In this document: positions 46,814-55,973 of the stretch, piece after piece
Layout: each line of letters opens with the position of its first letter
How positions within the stretch are numbered: position 1 is the stretch's first letter
DNA from: Paenibacillus puerhi
GTDB taxonomy: Bacteria; Bacillota; Bacilli; Paenibacillales; NBRC-103111
NCBI RefSeq assembly: GCF_009846885.1
Contig: NZ_WUWM01000025.1
Span: forward strand, 1 to 64,000
DNA length: 64,000 nucleotides
Reading direction: 5' to 3'
The notes under the pieces: generated by a model
Seen by the model: the letters and a program-made list of their open reading frames with translations, nothing else
The model's database searches: none
What the model was told of the DNA's origin: nothing
Position numbers and translations under genes: made by a program

Positions 46814-48239
46814 CGCGCCACACCTCGGACCCCTCTGCCGCCTTCAGCTCCGCGACAACCTCGCCCAGCAGGACTAAAGCCTCCTCCAGCTTAGCCATCG
46901 CCTCCTCGGCCAAGTCGACCGGATCAGGAAGATGGCCGTAGGCGGACAGCGACTCATCCTCGATCAGGCCGATATCCAGACTGTCATCCTTTCTGCGGAT
47001 ATCCTCTCGGCTGAACACCTGGAACCGTTCATCCTGGACCTTCGACCGGTCCTCGGCCGCATAAGCGGCGGCGAAGGCGGCGAAGTGAGCCTCTGTCAGC
47101 GGGGTTCTCTTCCCGAAGCTGGGCATATTGGTCCGAAGGTCATAGACCCACACGTCCTTCGTGCTGTCCTTGTCCGTCTTCTCGCGGGTGAAGAACAGCA
47201 CATTCGTCTTCACGCCCTGCGCGTAGAAGATCCCTGTCGGCAGCCGCAGGATCGTATGCAGGCTGCACTTATCCATCAAGTCGGCGCGTATCCGGGCGCC
47301 CACGCCGCTCTCGAACAGCACATTGTCCGGGAGCACAACCGCTGCGCGCGCCTGCCCATTCGGCTTCAACGCACGGTAAATATGCTGAAGGAAATTCAGC
47401 TGCTTGTTCGTCGTCAGGAAGGTCAAGTCATCCCGCGTCGGACGTTCTCCGCCCTGCTTCGTACCGAACGGGGGATTCGTCAGGATCACATCGAAGTTCT
47501 TCAGGCTTTCCCCGTCGCTGGAGAGCGTGTCCCCCAGCAGGATCTGTCCATGAATATCATGCAGCATAGCATTCATCATCGCCAGACGATGCGTATCCTT
47601 GACCAGCTCCACGCCTGTGAATGCCTCGTTCTTCTGGAATTCCGCTTCCCACTCCCCAAGGTCAAAATAATCATCCGTCTTGCTGCGCACGTGGCGGTCG
47701 GCCGCGATCATGAACCCGAACGTCCCGGCTGCGGGGTCATGGCAGCGCTCGCCCGGCTGCGGGTCAACCAGCTTCACGATAACATCGATCAGCGGGCGCG
47801 GGGTAAAATATTGCCCGGCTCCCGACTTCGTCTCGCTGGCGTTCTTCTCCAGCAAGCCCTCGTACAGGTCGCCAAGTCCTTCCTCCTTGGCGCTGTACCA
47901 GTCGAGCTGGTCGATGGAGAGCATGATCTTCTCCAGATTTTTCGGCTCGCTGATATTGGAGGTCGCATTCATATAGATTTGCTTGATCGTCTCATTGCCG
48001 GCACTGCCCAGATCGAGCAACAGCTGCCGGTAATGCTTCTGAAGCTCCGTACCGTGCCGCGAAGACAAGGAGTCCCACCGGTACGCTTCCGGCAGCAGCT
48101 TCTCGTTATCGGTTTCCTTCATCATTTTGAGAAACAGCAGATACGTCAGTTCCGTCACATATTGATGATACGTAATGCCGTCATCCCGGAGGACATGACA
48201 CAAATTCCATAGCTTCTGTACGATCTCCTGATTACCCAT
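46806..48239 (-). CDS. hsdM: Type I restriction-modification DNA methyltransferase subunit
   Basis: 477 aa. An N6-adenine methyltransferase with SAM-binding motif DPAAGTFGF (168-176) and catalytic NPPF (255-258), plus the HsdM N-terminal helical domain. With HsdS it methylates host DNA. Its ATG directly follows the hsdR stop codon (TAAATG). GAGGGAA provides the ribosome binding site inside hsdR. Confidence 0.97.
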   Translation of the reverse strand: MGNQEIVQKLWNLCHVLRDDGITYHQYVTELTYLLFLKMMKETDNEKLLPEAYRWDSLSSRHGTELQKHYRQLLLDLGSAGNETIKQIYMNATSNISEPKNLEKIMLSIDQLDWYSAKEEGLGDLYEGLLEKNASETKSGAGQYFTPRPLIDVIVKLVDPQPGERCHDPAAGTFGFMIAADRHVRSKTDDYFDLGEWEAEFQKNEAFTGVELVKDTHRLAMMNAMLHDIHGQILLGDTLSSDGESLKNFDVILTNPPFGTKQGGERPTRDDLTFLTTNKQLNFLQHIYRALKPNGQARAAVVLPDNVLFESGVGARIRADLMDKCSLHTILRLPTGIFYAQGVKTNVLFFTREKTDKDSTKDVWVYDLRTNMPSFGKRTPLTEAHFAAFAAAYAAEDRSKVQDERFQVFSREDIRRKDDSLDIGLIEDESLSAYGHLPDPVDLAEEAMAKLEEALVLLGEVVAELKAAEGSEVWRDE

Positions 48240-51200
48240 TTAGGCATGTTCCCTCTTTCTTGGTGTATATAAGGCCGTATTGATGGTCGTGACGATCGCG
48301 TCCATCTCGCCGTCGAAAATCTTGTTGAGCTGCCTGTAGCCGCCCTTGCTCTTGAACGGCTCCACATCGAAAGCCTTCTCCGGGTTCGGGTCCAGCACCG
48401 ACTCCTGCAGCAGCTGCTTCTCGATCCGCCTCAGCCAATCCTTCTGCACCTTCGACCAGACCTTGCTGTCGTAGATCTTTTTCATCGCCGCTAGGATACG
48501 CTCTTCATGGCTGATTAACGGATCGCCAAGCGCTTGCTGCCGGATAAAGCTGATTATATCCGCCGCGACATCCTCATTCTTCGCATCCCGCCATGCCGCT
48601 TGCAAGGCCTTCTCCGAATAACCGTGCTGGTCAAGCGCTATACGCAGATTGCGAAGCTCCGCACGGGTCAGGTCGCCGGGACGCGTGCAAATAATCGTCA
48701 GCGCCGGGATCAGGTTCAGATTCTGGGCGATGAAGGCATGAAAGCCCTCCAAGTAATCCTCCGGCTTCCGGGCGTCGCCGTAGCCCCGTGTCGTCGAGAG
48801 CAGCTTGTCCTCGTGCTCGGAGATATAGATCCGATGCGATCTGCCGCGGTTCTCATCGATGAACCCGATCAGCGATTTCCTGGCCTGCAGGTCGGCTCCG
48901 GCTTGTAAGGCGCTCGCCTGGTTCACTTCGGCAATAAACCCTTCTATGCTCACTCCGCCGGACAGCGCTTTAAAGTCCTCGTGATCCTTGGCTGTCCAGG
49001 TGCGTTTCTTGCGCTGCAGCTTGGCTAAGATTTCATCCTTATGCGGCCTCGCCTGCTCCTCACTCTGAATCTGGGCGAGCTCGTCCACGAGCACAGACAG
49101 CGATACGCCAGGCCTCGTCACGACCGGCTTCATGTCGGTGAACGGCTTCAAGCTCTCGTAGATGCCAACCGCATCATAGATCATGAAGTGATCCTTCCCA
49201 ATCTCATCGCAGCGTCTGGTCGCTCTCCCCAGCATTTGTTCATACAAGATCCGCGAGCGCACGCGCCGCAGAAACACAAGATTCGTAATACTTGGAATAT
49301 CTACACCGGTGGTTAGCAGGTCCACCGTCACTACGATATTCGGGAGCCGCTCATTTTTGAACAGCTTGATAGCGTGGAGCGGATCCTTGATCGAGCCGGT
49401 AATTTTCATAACCGCATTATCGTCCACGGCGCCGTATACCTTCTCCAGCTCTTCCTTGAATAGACGGACGACCAGATCGGCATGATCATCGGTGGCCGCG
49501 AAGATGAGCGTCTTCCCTTCCGACTCCGGGTCGATATGCTTCGTGAGCTCTGCCAATATGACCCGGTTGAAGTTCTCCGTGATGACTGATTTATTGAACT
49601 GGGTCACTTCGAGATTGATCTCGTCTTCCAGCACCTCTCTGTCGATCTGTCCGGAAGAGGCATCGTACACGGCGATCTCTTCTCCGATCTGCCAGGTTAT
49701 GCCGTGCTTCTTCAGCTCCGTTTCGAACTGCATGGGCGGCTCATGGTCGATCAAGTATCCATCGATGACCGCTTCCCGGTACGAATAGTGGAAGACGGGA
49801 CGTCCGAAGATCTCGACCGTGTGAAGCGCGGGCGTGGCCGTCAACCCGATGCGGACAGCGTCGAAATAATCCAGCACCTTGCGATACTTGCTCACATAAT
49901 CTTCATGATCGCGGAAGGCGAGCTCCAGCTCCGACATTTCCTTATCCAGGGTATAGCCTCGATGAGCTTCGTCGACGAGAATGCAGTCATATTGATCGAC
50001 CGACGGGATATCCCCGTCCGCTTCCTGGTAGAACAAGCGCTTCACCATGCCCTGTACGGTAGCGATCTGAACCTTCGTCTCGGGGCTTGGATTCTTGTCA
50101 TCCAGCGTCTGCAGCTCGAATATCTCCGTGAAAGAATGATAGCTTTCCAGCTTCGAATCCTTGAAGGCCGCCTCCGCCTGACGCCCCAGCGCCGACCGGT
50201 CGACGAGGAACAGGATGCGCTTGAACCGGTTATGCTTGATCAGACGGTAGATGAGGCCGATCGCCATCCTGGTCTTCCCCGTTCCCGTCGCCATTGCGAG
50301 CAGGATGTTTCTCTCTCCGCTGCCGATCGCTCGCTCGGCGGACTGGATCGCAGCCTCTTGGTAAGGACGAAGCTTGAGATAGTCCAGCGTCTCGTCCTGC
50401 AATGCCTGGGAGGCCCGCTCTTGATCCTGCTGCAGCAGATGTTTCAGCCCCTGAGGCGAATACCAGGCTTGAAGGGGACGCAAATGATGGGTCGGCTTGC
50501 GCGCATCCAGAAACCATATGCCCGACATCTGCTTTAGCTGCTCCAGATAGGGACGTCCGTTGGTGGAGAACAGAAACGGCACCTGATAATTCCCCCAAGG
50601 TCCATGGATAATCTCATCGCCGTGACGAATCACCTGCATCGCGTACTTCTTCGCCTGCGCAATATCCGCCTCGACCTGCCGGCCGATCCGCTTCGCCTCC
50701 ACGATGCCGACAAGCTCGAGCCCGCAGAAAAGCGCGTAATCCGCGTAGCCGTTCTGAAGTCCCCACTCGGCAATCGCCAGCTGGCGGCCCTTCTCGGGTC
50801 GGACGCCGAGTCCAAAGCGAAGCGTCTGGGAATCGGCCTCCCAGCCTGCTTGACGAAGCTTTTCGTCGATGATGAGCCGGGTTTCGGCTTCGCTCAGAGC
50901 AAAGGCGCTGCCTGACTGCCTTGATCGTAGGTGACGTTTCTTCTTGGTCTCCGGGCTAATCGTCGTTTGTTGCTCACGCAGCAAAGCAAGCTCCTGCTGG
51001 AGCTGCTCCATCTGACGTTCGTACGAACGGGCCAGATGGTCCAACTGCTCCAGCTGCTCCAGTCCCGCGGCGGCTTCCTGCCGAATCTCCACATAGCTTG
51101 CCGCTTGGAAATCCCATTCGCCGTACACCTGCATAAACCATACGCCGAGCCGGAAGGCCAGCCGGGTCAGCGCCTGAGCCTCCCCCGTGGAGCCGTACCC

Positions 51201-51491
51201 CGCTTCGTGCGCAGCCTTATTTCCTGTTTTGCGCAGCGTATGCAGCATATCGACGATCTCTTCAGTGATCAGATCCTCCCGCCGCAGCAGGGACAACCGC
51301 TCGACCTGTGTCCATTCCCTGCCCTCATCCAATTCCTCCAACGCGCATATGTATTTAGTTAACGTTTCGCCGAACATGCGAAGCTTGATTAATGAGGTAT
51401 TCGGGTCCGTATAAAGATTGCGTTCCGCCATTTCTCCTAAGCCCGACAATAGAGTCCAGCGGCTCTCCAGAAATTCGAAATTCCCAGCCAT
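48240..51491 (-). CDS. hsdR: Type I restriction endonuclease/translocase subunit
   Basis: 1083 aa. Order: an N-terminal DUF4145-like domain (about 1-130), a coiled coil (about 135-180), an EcoEI-type nuclease domain with Asp251 and E265-A-K267, then a superfamily 2 helicase motor: Walker A ATGTGKT (401-407), DEAH (507-510), GLTATP, and motif VI with GRATR. The C-terminal part resembles the EcoEI HsdR C-domain. It translocates DNA and cuts unmodified foreign DNA with HsdM and HsdS. AGGAGG 12 bp before the ATG. First gene of hsdRMS; all catalytic motifs look intact. Confidence 0.96.
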   Translation of the reverse strand: MAGNFEFLESRWTLLSGLGEMAERNLYTDPNTSLIKLRMFGETLTKYICALEELDEGREWTQVERLSLLRREDLITEEIVDMLHTLRKTGNKAAHEAGYGSTGEAQALTRLAFRLGVWFMQVYGEWDFQAASYVEIRQEAAAGLEQLEQLDHLARSYERQMEQLQQELALLREQQTTISPETKKKRHLRSRQSGSAFALSEAETRLIIDEKLRQAGWEADSQTLRFGLGVRPEKGRQLAIAEWGLQNGYADYALFCGLELVGIVEAKRIGRQVEADIAQAKKYAMQVIRHGDEIIHGPWGNYQVPFLFSTNGRPYLEQLKQMSGIWFLDARKPTHHLRPLQAWYSPQGLKHLLQQDQERASQALQDETLDYLKLRPYQEAAIQSAERAIGSGERNILLAMATGTGKTRMAIGLIYRLIKHNRFKRILFLVDRSALGRQAEAAFKDSKLESYHSFTEIFELQTLDDKNPSPETKVQIATVQGMVKRLFYQEADGDIPSVDQYDCILVDEAHRGYTLDKEMSELELAFRDHEDYVSKYRKVLDYFDAVRIGLTATPALHTVEIFGRPVFHYSYREAVIDGYLIDHEPPMQFETELKKHGITWQIGEEIAVYDASSGQIDREVLEDEINLEVTQFNKSVITENFNRVILAELTKHIDPESEGKTLIFAATDDHADLVVRLFKEELEKVYGAVDDNAVMKITGSIKDPLHAIKLFKNERLPNIVVTVDLLTTGVDIPSITNLVFLRRVRSRILYEQMLGRATRRCDEIGKDHFMIYDAVGIYESLKPFTDMKPVVTRPGVSLSVLVDELAQIQSEEQARPHKDEILAKLQRKKRTWTAKDHEDFKALSGGVSIEGFIAEVNQASALQAGADLQARKSLIGFIDENRGRSHRIYISEHEDKLLSTTRGYGDARKPEDYLEGFHAFIAQNLNLIPALTIICTRPGDLTRAELRNLRIALDQHGYSEKALQAAWRDAKNEDVAADIISFIRQQALGDPLISHEERILAAMKKIYDSKVWSKVQKDWLRRIEKQLLQESVLDPNPEKAFDVEPFKSKGGYRQLNKIFDGEMDAIVTTINTALYTPRKREHA

Positions 51492-51787
51492 CCCGCGTCT
51501 GCACCTCCTGTTTCCTCAGTTAGTCATAAAGTAGGGGATGATGCTATATAATTCGACATGCACGGTCTAAAACCTGCATGCTCGGAGATGAGGAAAGCTC
51601 CTAAACCCCGCCATTGCAAGTAAAGCGGCTTGGAGGCACGGGACTTCAAGCGCTTGTGCCTTGACGGGTACGCTCTAATCCCTCTCCCATGACTCTTCAC
51701 CTATGCATGATAAGAAATCGACAAATAGCGACATAGCGAATAGAATGAGAGAGAAGACAGTCCTAATGAGGAAGGGGAGCGGGATGC
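51492..51787 (+). promoter_or_regulatory. Long, possibly structured leader of the 7TM-GGDEF gene
   Basis: About 295 bp without a gene. TATAAT near 51547-51552 could start a transcript with a leader of about 220 nt. Visible structures are CATGCA/TGCATG (about 51558-51580), GCTCC...GGAG around a CCGC/GCGG pair (about 51596-51635), and AGGCAC/GTGCCT (about 51634-51661). A second promoter-like TTGACG begins at 51661. No known riboswitch consensus could be matched by eye. Confidence 0.35.
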
Positions 51788-53314
51788 TTGAACCTATCTG
51801 ACGTGTTAAACCCTTTGGGCGCTTATCTGCTTCCCATGCTTTTCTTTTTCTATATGGGTCTTGATGTATGGCTGCGCAATCCGAAAAAATCCGAGCATCG
51901 CCTGATCAGCTTGATCTCCGGCGGTTATTTCCTGCTCTTCCTGGAAGAATACATTCGTTATCAGCTGCCTATTTCCTATAGCCCGGGGCTTGCTGCCTTA
52001 TGGTTTTCGAATGTGGGCGTCGCACTCCCCGGACTTGGCCTTCACTTTGCCGCCAAGTTCGCGGGAATCGACAAGCGCATGCCGAAATGGCTGTATCCGT
52101 ACTTGTTTTATGTGCCTCTTCTGATCGTGCCGGTCAGCTTCATGAGCGGCCAGCGATTTATTTCCGCTCAGGAGTTTATCGCGATCGGCCTATGGAAATG
52201 GCCAGTGTACAACGGGCCCTACTATGCGGCGCTGACTGTCAGCCTTCTGATCAGCTCGCTAACCCTGGCCATCCTGCACCAAGGCCGCGCCCGCGCGCAC
52301 TCCCGGGAGCACAGAGCCATCTTTTATCTGCTTATGGTCTCCATCATGGTGACCATATGCTGGACTATTGTGTTCGGCTACTTCTCCTTCGAAGGACGAT
52401 TGCCTCCTTACCCCTATTTATACGGCGGGATCATATGGTGCTTCATGCTCCGCCTGGCGATGAAAAAATATGATTTTCTCAACTTTAATACTCAGAGGTA
52501 CGAGAAGCTGTTTCATATGAATCCTGCGGCTATCCTGCTGGTAGGAGCCTCGGGCCTGATCAGGGAAGCCAACCCCAGCGCCAGACAGCTGTTTGATCAT
52601 ATCGATCTGGACCGTGCCGGGCTTCGTATTTGGGCCAGCCAGGAGCTGATGGACCGGCTGCAAAATAGACAAGAGCTGAGCGAGCTGGAAACTACGATTC
52701 GGAACGGAGATAGGGAAGTGGACGTTCTGATAGACGGGGATTACGTAACCGTAGACAATGAGCCGCAAGTGATTCTGATCATCCGGAATATCACGCTTCA
52801 GAAGGAGCACCAGAGACAAATCGCTTTCCTCGCGTACCATGATCCGTTGACCAATCTTCCAAACCGCCGGTATTTCTATGAAAAACTGAACGAAGCCATT
52901 CGGGAGGCGGAAGTGATGCAGCATAAGCTTGCCGTCATTCTCATCGATCTGGATGACTTCAAGGAGATGAACGACCGCTACGGACATGAGGCGGGGGACG
53001 AGCTATTGCGGCAAACGGCAAGGATTATCCAAGAAACCGTCGGGCCGATGGGGATGGCAGCAAGACTGGGCGGCGACGAGTTCGTCTTGTTTATCCATCC
53101 GGTTTCCTCGGCTTCCTCCGTCCGGGAAATTACCAGGCAGCTTGAAGCAAAGCTTTTGCATACCGATTTTCCCTACGCCAACGAATCGCTTTCTCTCGGA
53201 ATGAGCATAGGAGCGAGTTTGTACCCGGATGACGGGCAGGTCGGAGATGAGCTGCTGAGCCGTGCGGATAAGTCCATGTACCAGATCAAGCGTGCACGGA
53301 AGGAGCTGCAGTAG
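51788..53314 (+). CDS. Diguanylate cyclase with 7TM sensor and PAS-like domain
   Basis: 508 aa. Seven hydrophobic helices in the first ~220 residues (a 7TM histidine-kinase-type sensor), a PAS-like domain (about 235-330), then a GGDEF domain with the canonical motif RLGGDEF (GGDEF at 428-432). There is no RxxD I-site five residues before it, unlike the cyclase at 25774-27360, so this enzyme may not be feedback-inhibited. The start is TTG at 51788, 8 bp after AGGGGAG. Single gene, followed by a hairpin. Confidence 0.92.
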   Translation: MNLSDVLNPLGAYLLPMLFFFYMGLDVWLRNPKKSEHRLISLISGGYFLLFLEEYIRYQLPISYSPGLAALWFSNVGVALPGLGLHFAAKFAGIDKRMPKWLYPYLFYVPLLIVPVSFMSGQRFISAQEFIAIGLWKWPVYNGPYYAALTVSLLISSLTLAILHQGRARAHSREHRAIFYLLMVSIMVTICWTIVFGYFSFEGRLPPYPYLYGGIIWCFMLRLAMKKYDFLNFNTQRYEKLFHMNPAAILLVGASGLIREANPSARQLFDHIDLDRAGLRIWASQELMDRLQNRQELSELETTIRNGDREVDVLIDGDYVTVDNEPQVILIIRNITLQKEHQRQIAFLAYHDPLTNLPNRRYFYEKLNEAIREAEVMQHKLAVILIDLDDFKEMNDRYGHEAGDELLRQTARIIQETVGPMGMAARLGGDEFVLFIHPVSSASSVREITRQLEAKLLHTDFPYANESLSLGMSIGASLYPDDGQVGDELLSRADKSMYQIKRARKELQ

Positions 53315-53346
53315 GCAGGGACTGCCTCCTCTTCCTGAAAATACCG

Positions 53347-53372
53347 GGGCCGCAGCCTATGCGCTGCGGCCC
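53347..53372 (+). terminator. Hairpin between GGDEF and rnhA genes
   Basis: GGGCCGCAG pairs with CTGCGGCCC around an 8-nt loop, between convergent genes. There is no T-run, so termination is not certain. Confidence 0.55.
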
Positions 53373-53409
53373 GATTGGGAGTCCGTCCCTCTATACTCAG
53401 GCTACGACC

Positions 53410-54063
53410 CTACTTCCGGCCGTAATCCGCCTTGATCTCGCCCCATGCCTTCGTATCCCACTTGAGTATTTTGTTCGGATACGTGTTCTGGCGCAGCCAG
53501 GCCTCCGCCCGGTCCACCAGCTCCCATATTTCCCGCGTCGAGGCATCGCGCGGCAGCGTGGAGGCTGCCGCCTTCTTACGCACCCAGCTGATGGCCGTCA
53601 TGGAATCGCTGTAGACGGTCATGCTGCTGCCGATCTTCTTGAGATGAGCCAGGCCGTGCACGATGGCGAGGAACTCGCCCATATTGTTGGTCCCCCGCGA
53701 AATGGGCGGATGCTGAAATACGATCTCGCCCGTTCGCGTGTACACGCCCTTATACTCGACAATGCCCGGGTTGCCGCTGCAGCCCACGTCGACCGACAGG
53801 CTGTCCAGATCGGCTTCGCCGGAGCTGGATGCGCTCTTCGCCGCTGCGCCGCTCCCGCGCGATCCCGTGCCGGTTGCCTTGGCAGCAGCGCCGAACGCCT
53901 TCTTCCACCCGGCGACGAACATGCGCCGGGCTTCCTCTTCGGTCTCATACGACTTGAACTTCGCCTGCGGGTATCCGTTTGTCTGCAGCTGACATTCCGC
54001 CCATGTCTTGTACACGCCCGGGGAATGTCCTTCCCACACGACATACCATTTCGATTTCGCCAC
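53410..54063 (-). CDS. rnhA: Ribonuclease HI with N-terminal viroplasmin (hybrid-binding) domain
   Basis: 217 aa. Residues 1-50 form the RNase H1 N-terminal/viroplasmin domain (KWYVVWEGHSPGVYKTWAEC), which binds RNA-DNA hybrids; then a Ser/Ala linker and an RNase H domain with catalytic residues Asp92, Glu130, Asp153 and Asp213 (DVGCSGNPG, NMGEF, YSDSM, KADYG). It cuts RNA in RNA-DNA hybrids. The start is GTG at 54063 after AAGGTGGG. It lies 48 bp after recQ, so RNA-DNA hybrid and structured-DNA processing may be co-expressed. Confidence 0.93.
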   Translation of the reverse strand: MAKSKWYVVWEGHSPGVYKTWAECQLQTNGYPQAKFKSYETEEEARRMFVAGWKKAFGAAAKATGTGSRGSGAAAKSASSSGEADLDSLSVDVGCSGNPGIVEYKGVYTRTGEIVFQHPPISRGTNNMGEFLAIVHGLAHLKKIGSSMTVYSDSMTAISWVRKKAAASTLPRDASTREIWELVDRAEAWLRQNTYPNKILKWDTKAWGEIKADYGRK

Positions 54064-54111
54064 GAATACCCACCTTTCCTTCTATCGGATTGAATAACGG
54101 AAAGCAGGCCT

Positions 54112-55968
54112 TTAGCCGCCAGCTCCTGTTCGTTCCTTGAAAAACTCGATAAAATACGTCCCATACTTGAAAAACTTGGCCTCGCCCACACCCTTGATCT
54201 TCAGCATCGCCGCCGGGTTCGTCGGCATCACCCCGCACATCTCGCGCAAGGTGCTGTCGGGAAACACAATGTAAGGAGGGATGCCTTCGCGCTTCGCAAT
54301 GTCCGAGCGCAGCTTGCGCAGCTCATCGAACAGCTCCGCCTCCACGTCCTTCACAACAGGCGCGGCCGGCTTGTTGCGGATGCGCTGCACGACCCGCTCG
54401 CCTCCCGGAACGAGCACTTCCGTTGCACGGGACGTTAGACTGACCGTCGGATACTTGCCCTCGGCCAATTGAAGATAACCCTCGGCGACCAGCAGCTGGA
54501 TCAAGTCTACGATCTCCTTCTCCGTCCGATGCTTCATCAGACCGTACGTGCTCAGCTCGTCGAAGCCGAAGTCGAGCACCTTCTTGTTCCGCGAGCCCTT
54601 CAGCACGGATGCCACCAAGGTCACGCCGAATCGCTCGCGCATGCGGCGCACGCAGGAGAAAATCTGCTGGGCCTCCAGCGTAATGTCGGTCAGCTCCATA
54701 TCGGGGCTGGCGCAGTTGCTGCACTGCCCGCAGTCCTGCTCCAGCTCGCCGCCGAAGTAACGCACGATATACCGCTGCAGGCATTGCGTCGTATGGCAGT
54801 AATCGGCCATCTGCTGCACGCGCCGGTATTCCTGCTGCTGCCGCTCGGGAGCGGCAACGGATTGCTCAATGAGAAACTTCTGGATCAGGATATCCTGCGG
54901 GCTGAACAGCAGCAGGCAGTCGCTCGGCTCGCCGTCTCGCCCCGCGCGTCCGGCTTCCTGATAATAGGCCTCCATATTTTTCGGCATGTTATAGTGGATT
55001 ACGTACCGAACGTTGGATTTATCGATCCCCATCCCGAATGCGTTGCTCGCCACCATGACGCGCACCTCGTCGTACAGGAACTGCTCCTGCGCCTCCGCGC
55101 GTTCCTTGTCGGTCATGCCGGCATGATAACGCCCTGCGGACACGCCCTGACGCTTCAGGAATTCACAGACCTGATCGACTTCCTTGCGGGTAGCCGCATA
55201 CACGATACCGGCCTCTCCCTTATGCTCGCGGATATAGCCTGTCAGGACGTCGCGCTTGTTCTCTCCCTTCACTACCGTGAAGGACAGATTCTCCCGGGCG
55301 AAGCCGGTGACGAATACGCCCGGCTCCTCAAGCTGGAGATGGCGTACGATGTCGGCCTGCACCTGATCGGTCGCCGTCGCCGTAAACGCCGCGATCCGGG
55401 GACGCTCCCGAAGCTGGGCGATCAGCTCGCTGATCCGCATGTAGCTCGGGCGGAAGTCATGTCCCCACTGGGATACGCAGTGGGCTTCATCGACGGCTAC
55501 CATCGGTACCGTCAGCTCCGCTAGCAGACCGAGGAAACGCTCCGACTCCAGACGTTCGGGGGCCACGTACAGCAGCTTGTAATCGCCGCGGGCTGCCTTG
55601 CGGATGCGCGTCTCCACCTGCGAGTAGGAGAGCGAGCTATTGATATAGGTGGCAGGCACGCCGATGCTGTCCAGTCCGTCCACCTGATCCTTCATCAACG
55701 AAATCAGAGGGGAGATGACGATCGTCGTCCCCCTCATCATCAGTGCAGGGATCTGGTAGCAGACGGACTTGCCCCCGCCCGTCGGCATGATCCCCAGCGT
55801 ATCCCTTCCTTCTAGGACGCTTGCGATAACCGGCTTCTGTCCTTCGCGAAAATCCGTATACCCGTAATATTTCCTCAGCAGCTCACGCGCGTCCTCCATA
55901 AGCAAGGGACCCTGCTGGATATCCGCCGGATCTTCCGGCGGAGCTTCAAAAATGCCATTCCAGTCCAT
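54112..55968 (-). CDS. recQ: RecQ-family DNA helicase
   Basis: 618 aa. 3'-5' helicase with Walker A TGGGKS (63-68), DEAH, and motif VI QEAGRAGRDG; then the RecQ zinc-binding region (CGQCSNC) and a C-terminal HRDC domain (about 530-615). It has the RecQ-C and HRDC parts that the shorter RecS lacks. Acts on recombination and replication-fork intermediates. The start lies 5 bp after the glycosyltransferase stop codon, so the two are coupled. Confidence 0.95.
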   Translation of the reverse strand: MDWNGIFEAPPEDPADIQQGPLLMEDARELLRKYYGYTDFREGQKPVIASVLEGRDTLGIMPTGGGKSVCYQIPALMMRGTTIVISPLISLMKDQVDGLDSIGVPATYINSSLSYSQVETRIRKAARGDYKLLYVAPERLESERFLGLLAELTVPMVAVDEAHCVSQWGHDFRPSYMRISELIAQLRERPRIAAFTATATDQVQADIVRHLQLEEPGVFVTGFARENLSFTVVKGENKRDVLTGYIREHKGEAGIVYAATRKEVDQVCEFLKRQGVSAGRYHAGMTDKERAEAQEQFLYDEVRVMVASNAFGMGIDKSNVRYVIHYNMPKNMEAYYQEAGRAGRDGEPSDCLLLFSPQDILIQKFLIEQSVAAPERQQQEYRRVQQMADYCHTTQCLQRYIVRYFGGELEQDCGQCSNCASPDMELTDITLEAQQIFSCVRRMRERFGVTLVASVLKGSRNKKVLDFGFDELSTYGLMKHRTEKEIVDLIQLLVAEGYLQLAEGKYPTVSLTSRATEVLVPGGERVVQRIRNKPAAPVVKDVEAELFDELRKLRSDIAKREGIPPYIVFPDSTLREMCGVMPTNPAAMLKIKGVGEAKFFKYGTYFIEFFKERTGAGG

Positions 55969-55973
55969 GAACG

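Noticed and set aside
46932-48212. 426-codon plus-strand frame opposite hsdM
   Set aside because: Shadow of hsdM codon usage; no start site or homology seen.
51560-51680. c-di-GMP-I (GEMM) riboswitch upstream of the GGDEF gene
   Set aside because: Short similarities (CCUAAACC, AUUGCA) are present but the conserved GEMM core and its tetraloop-receptor arrangement could not be aligned.
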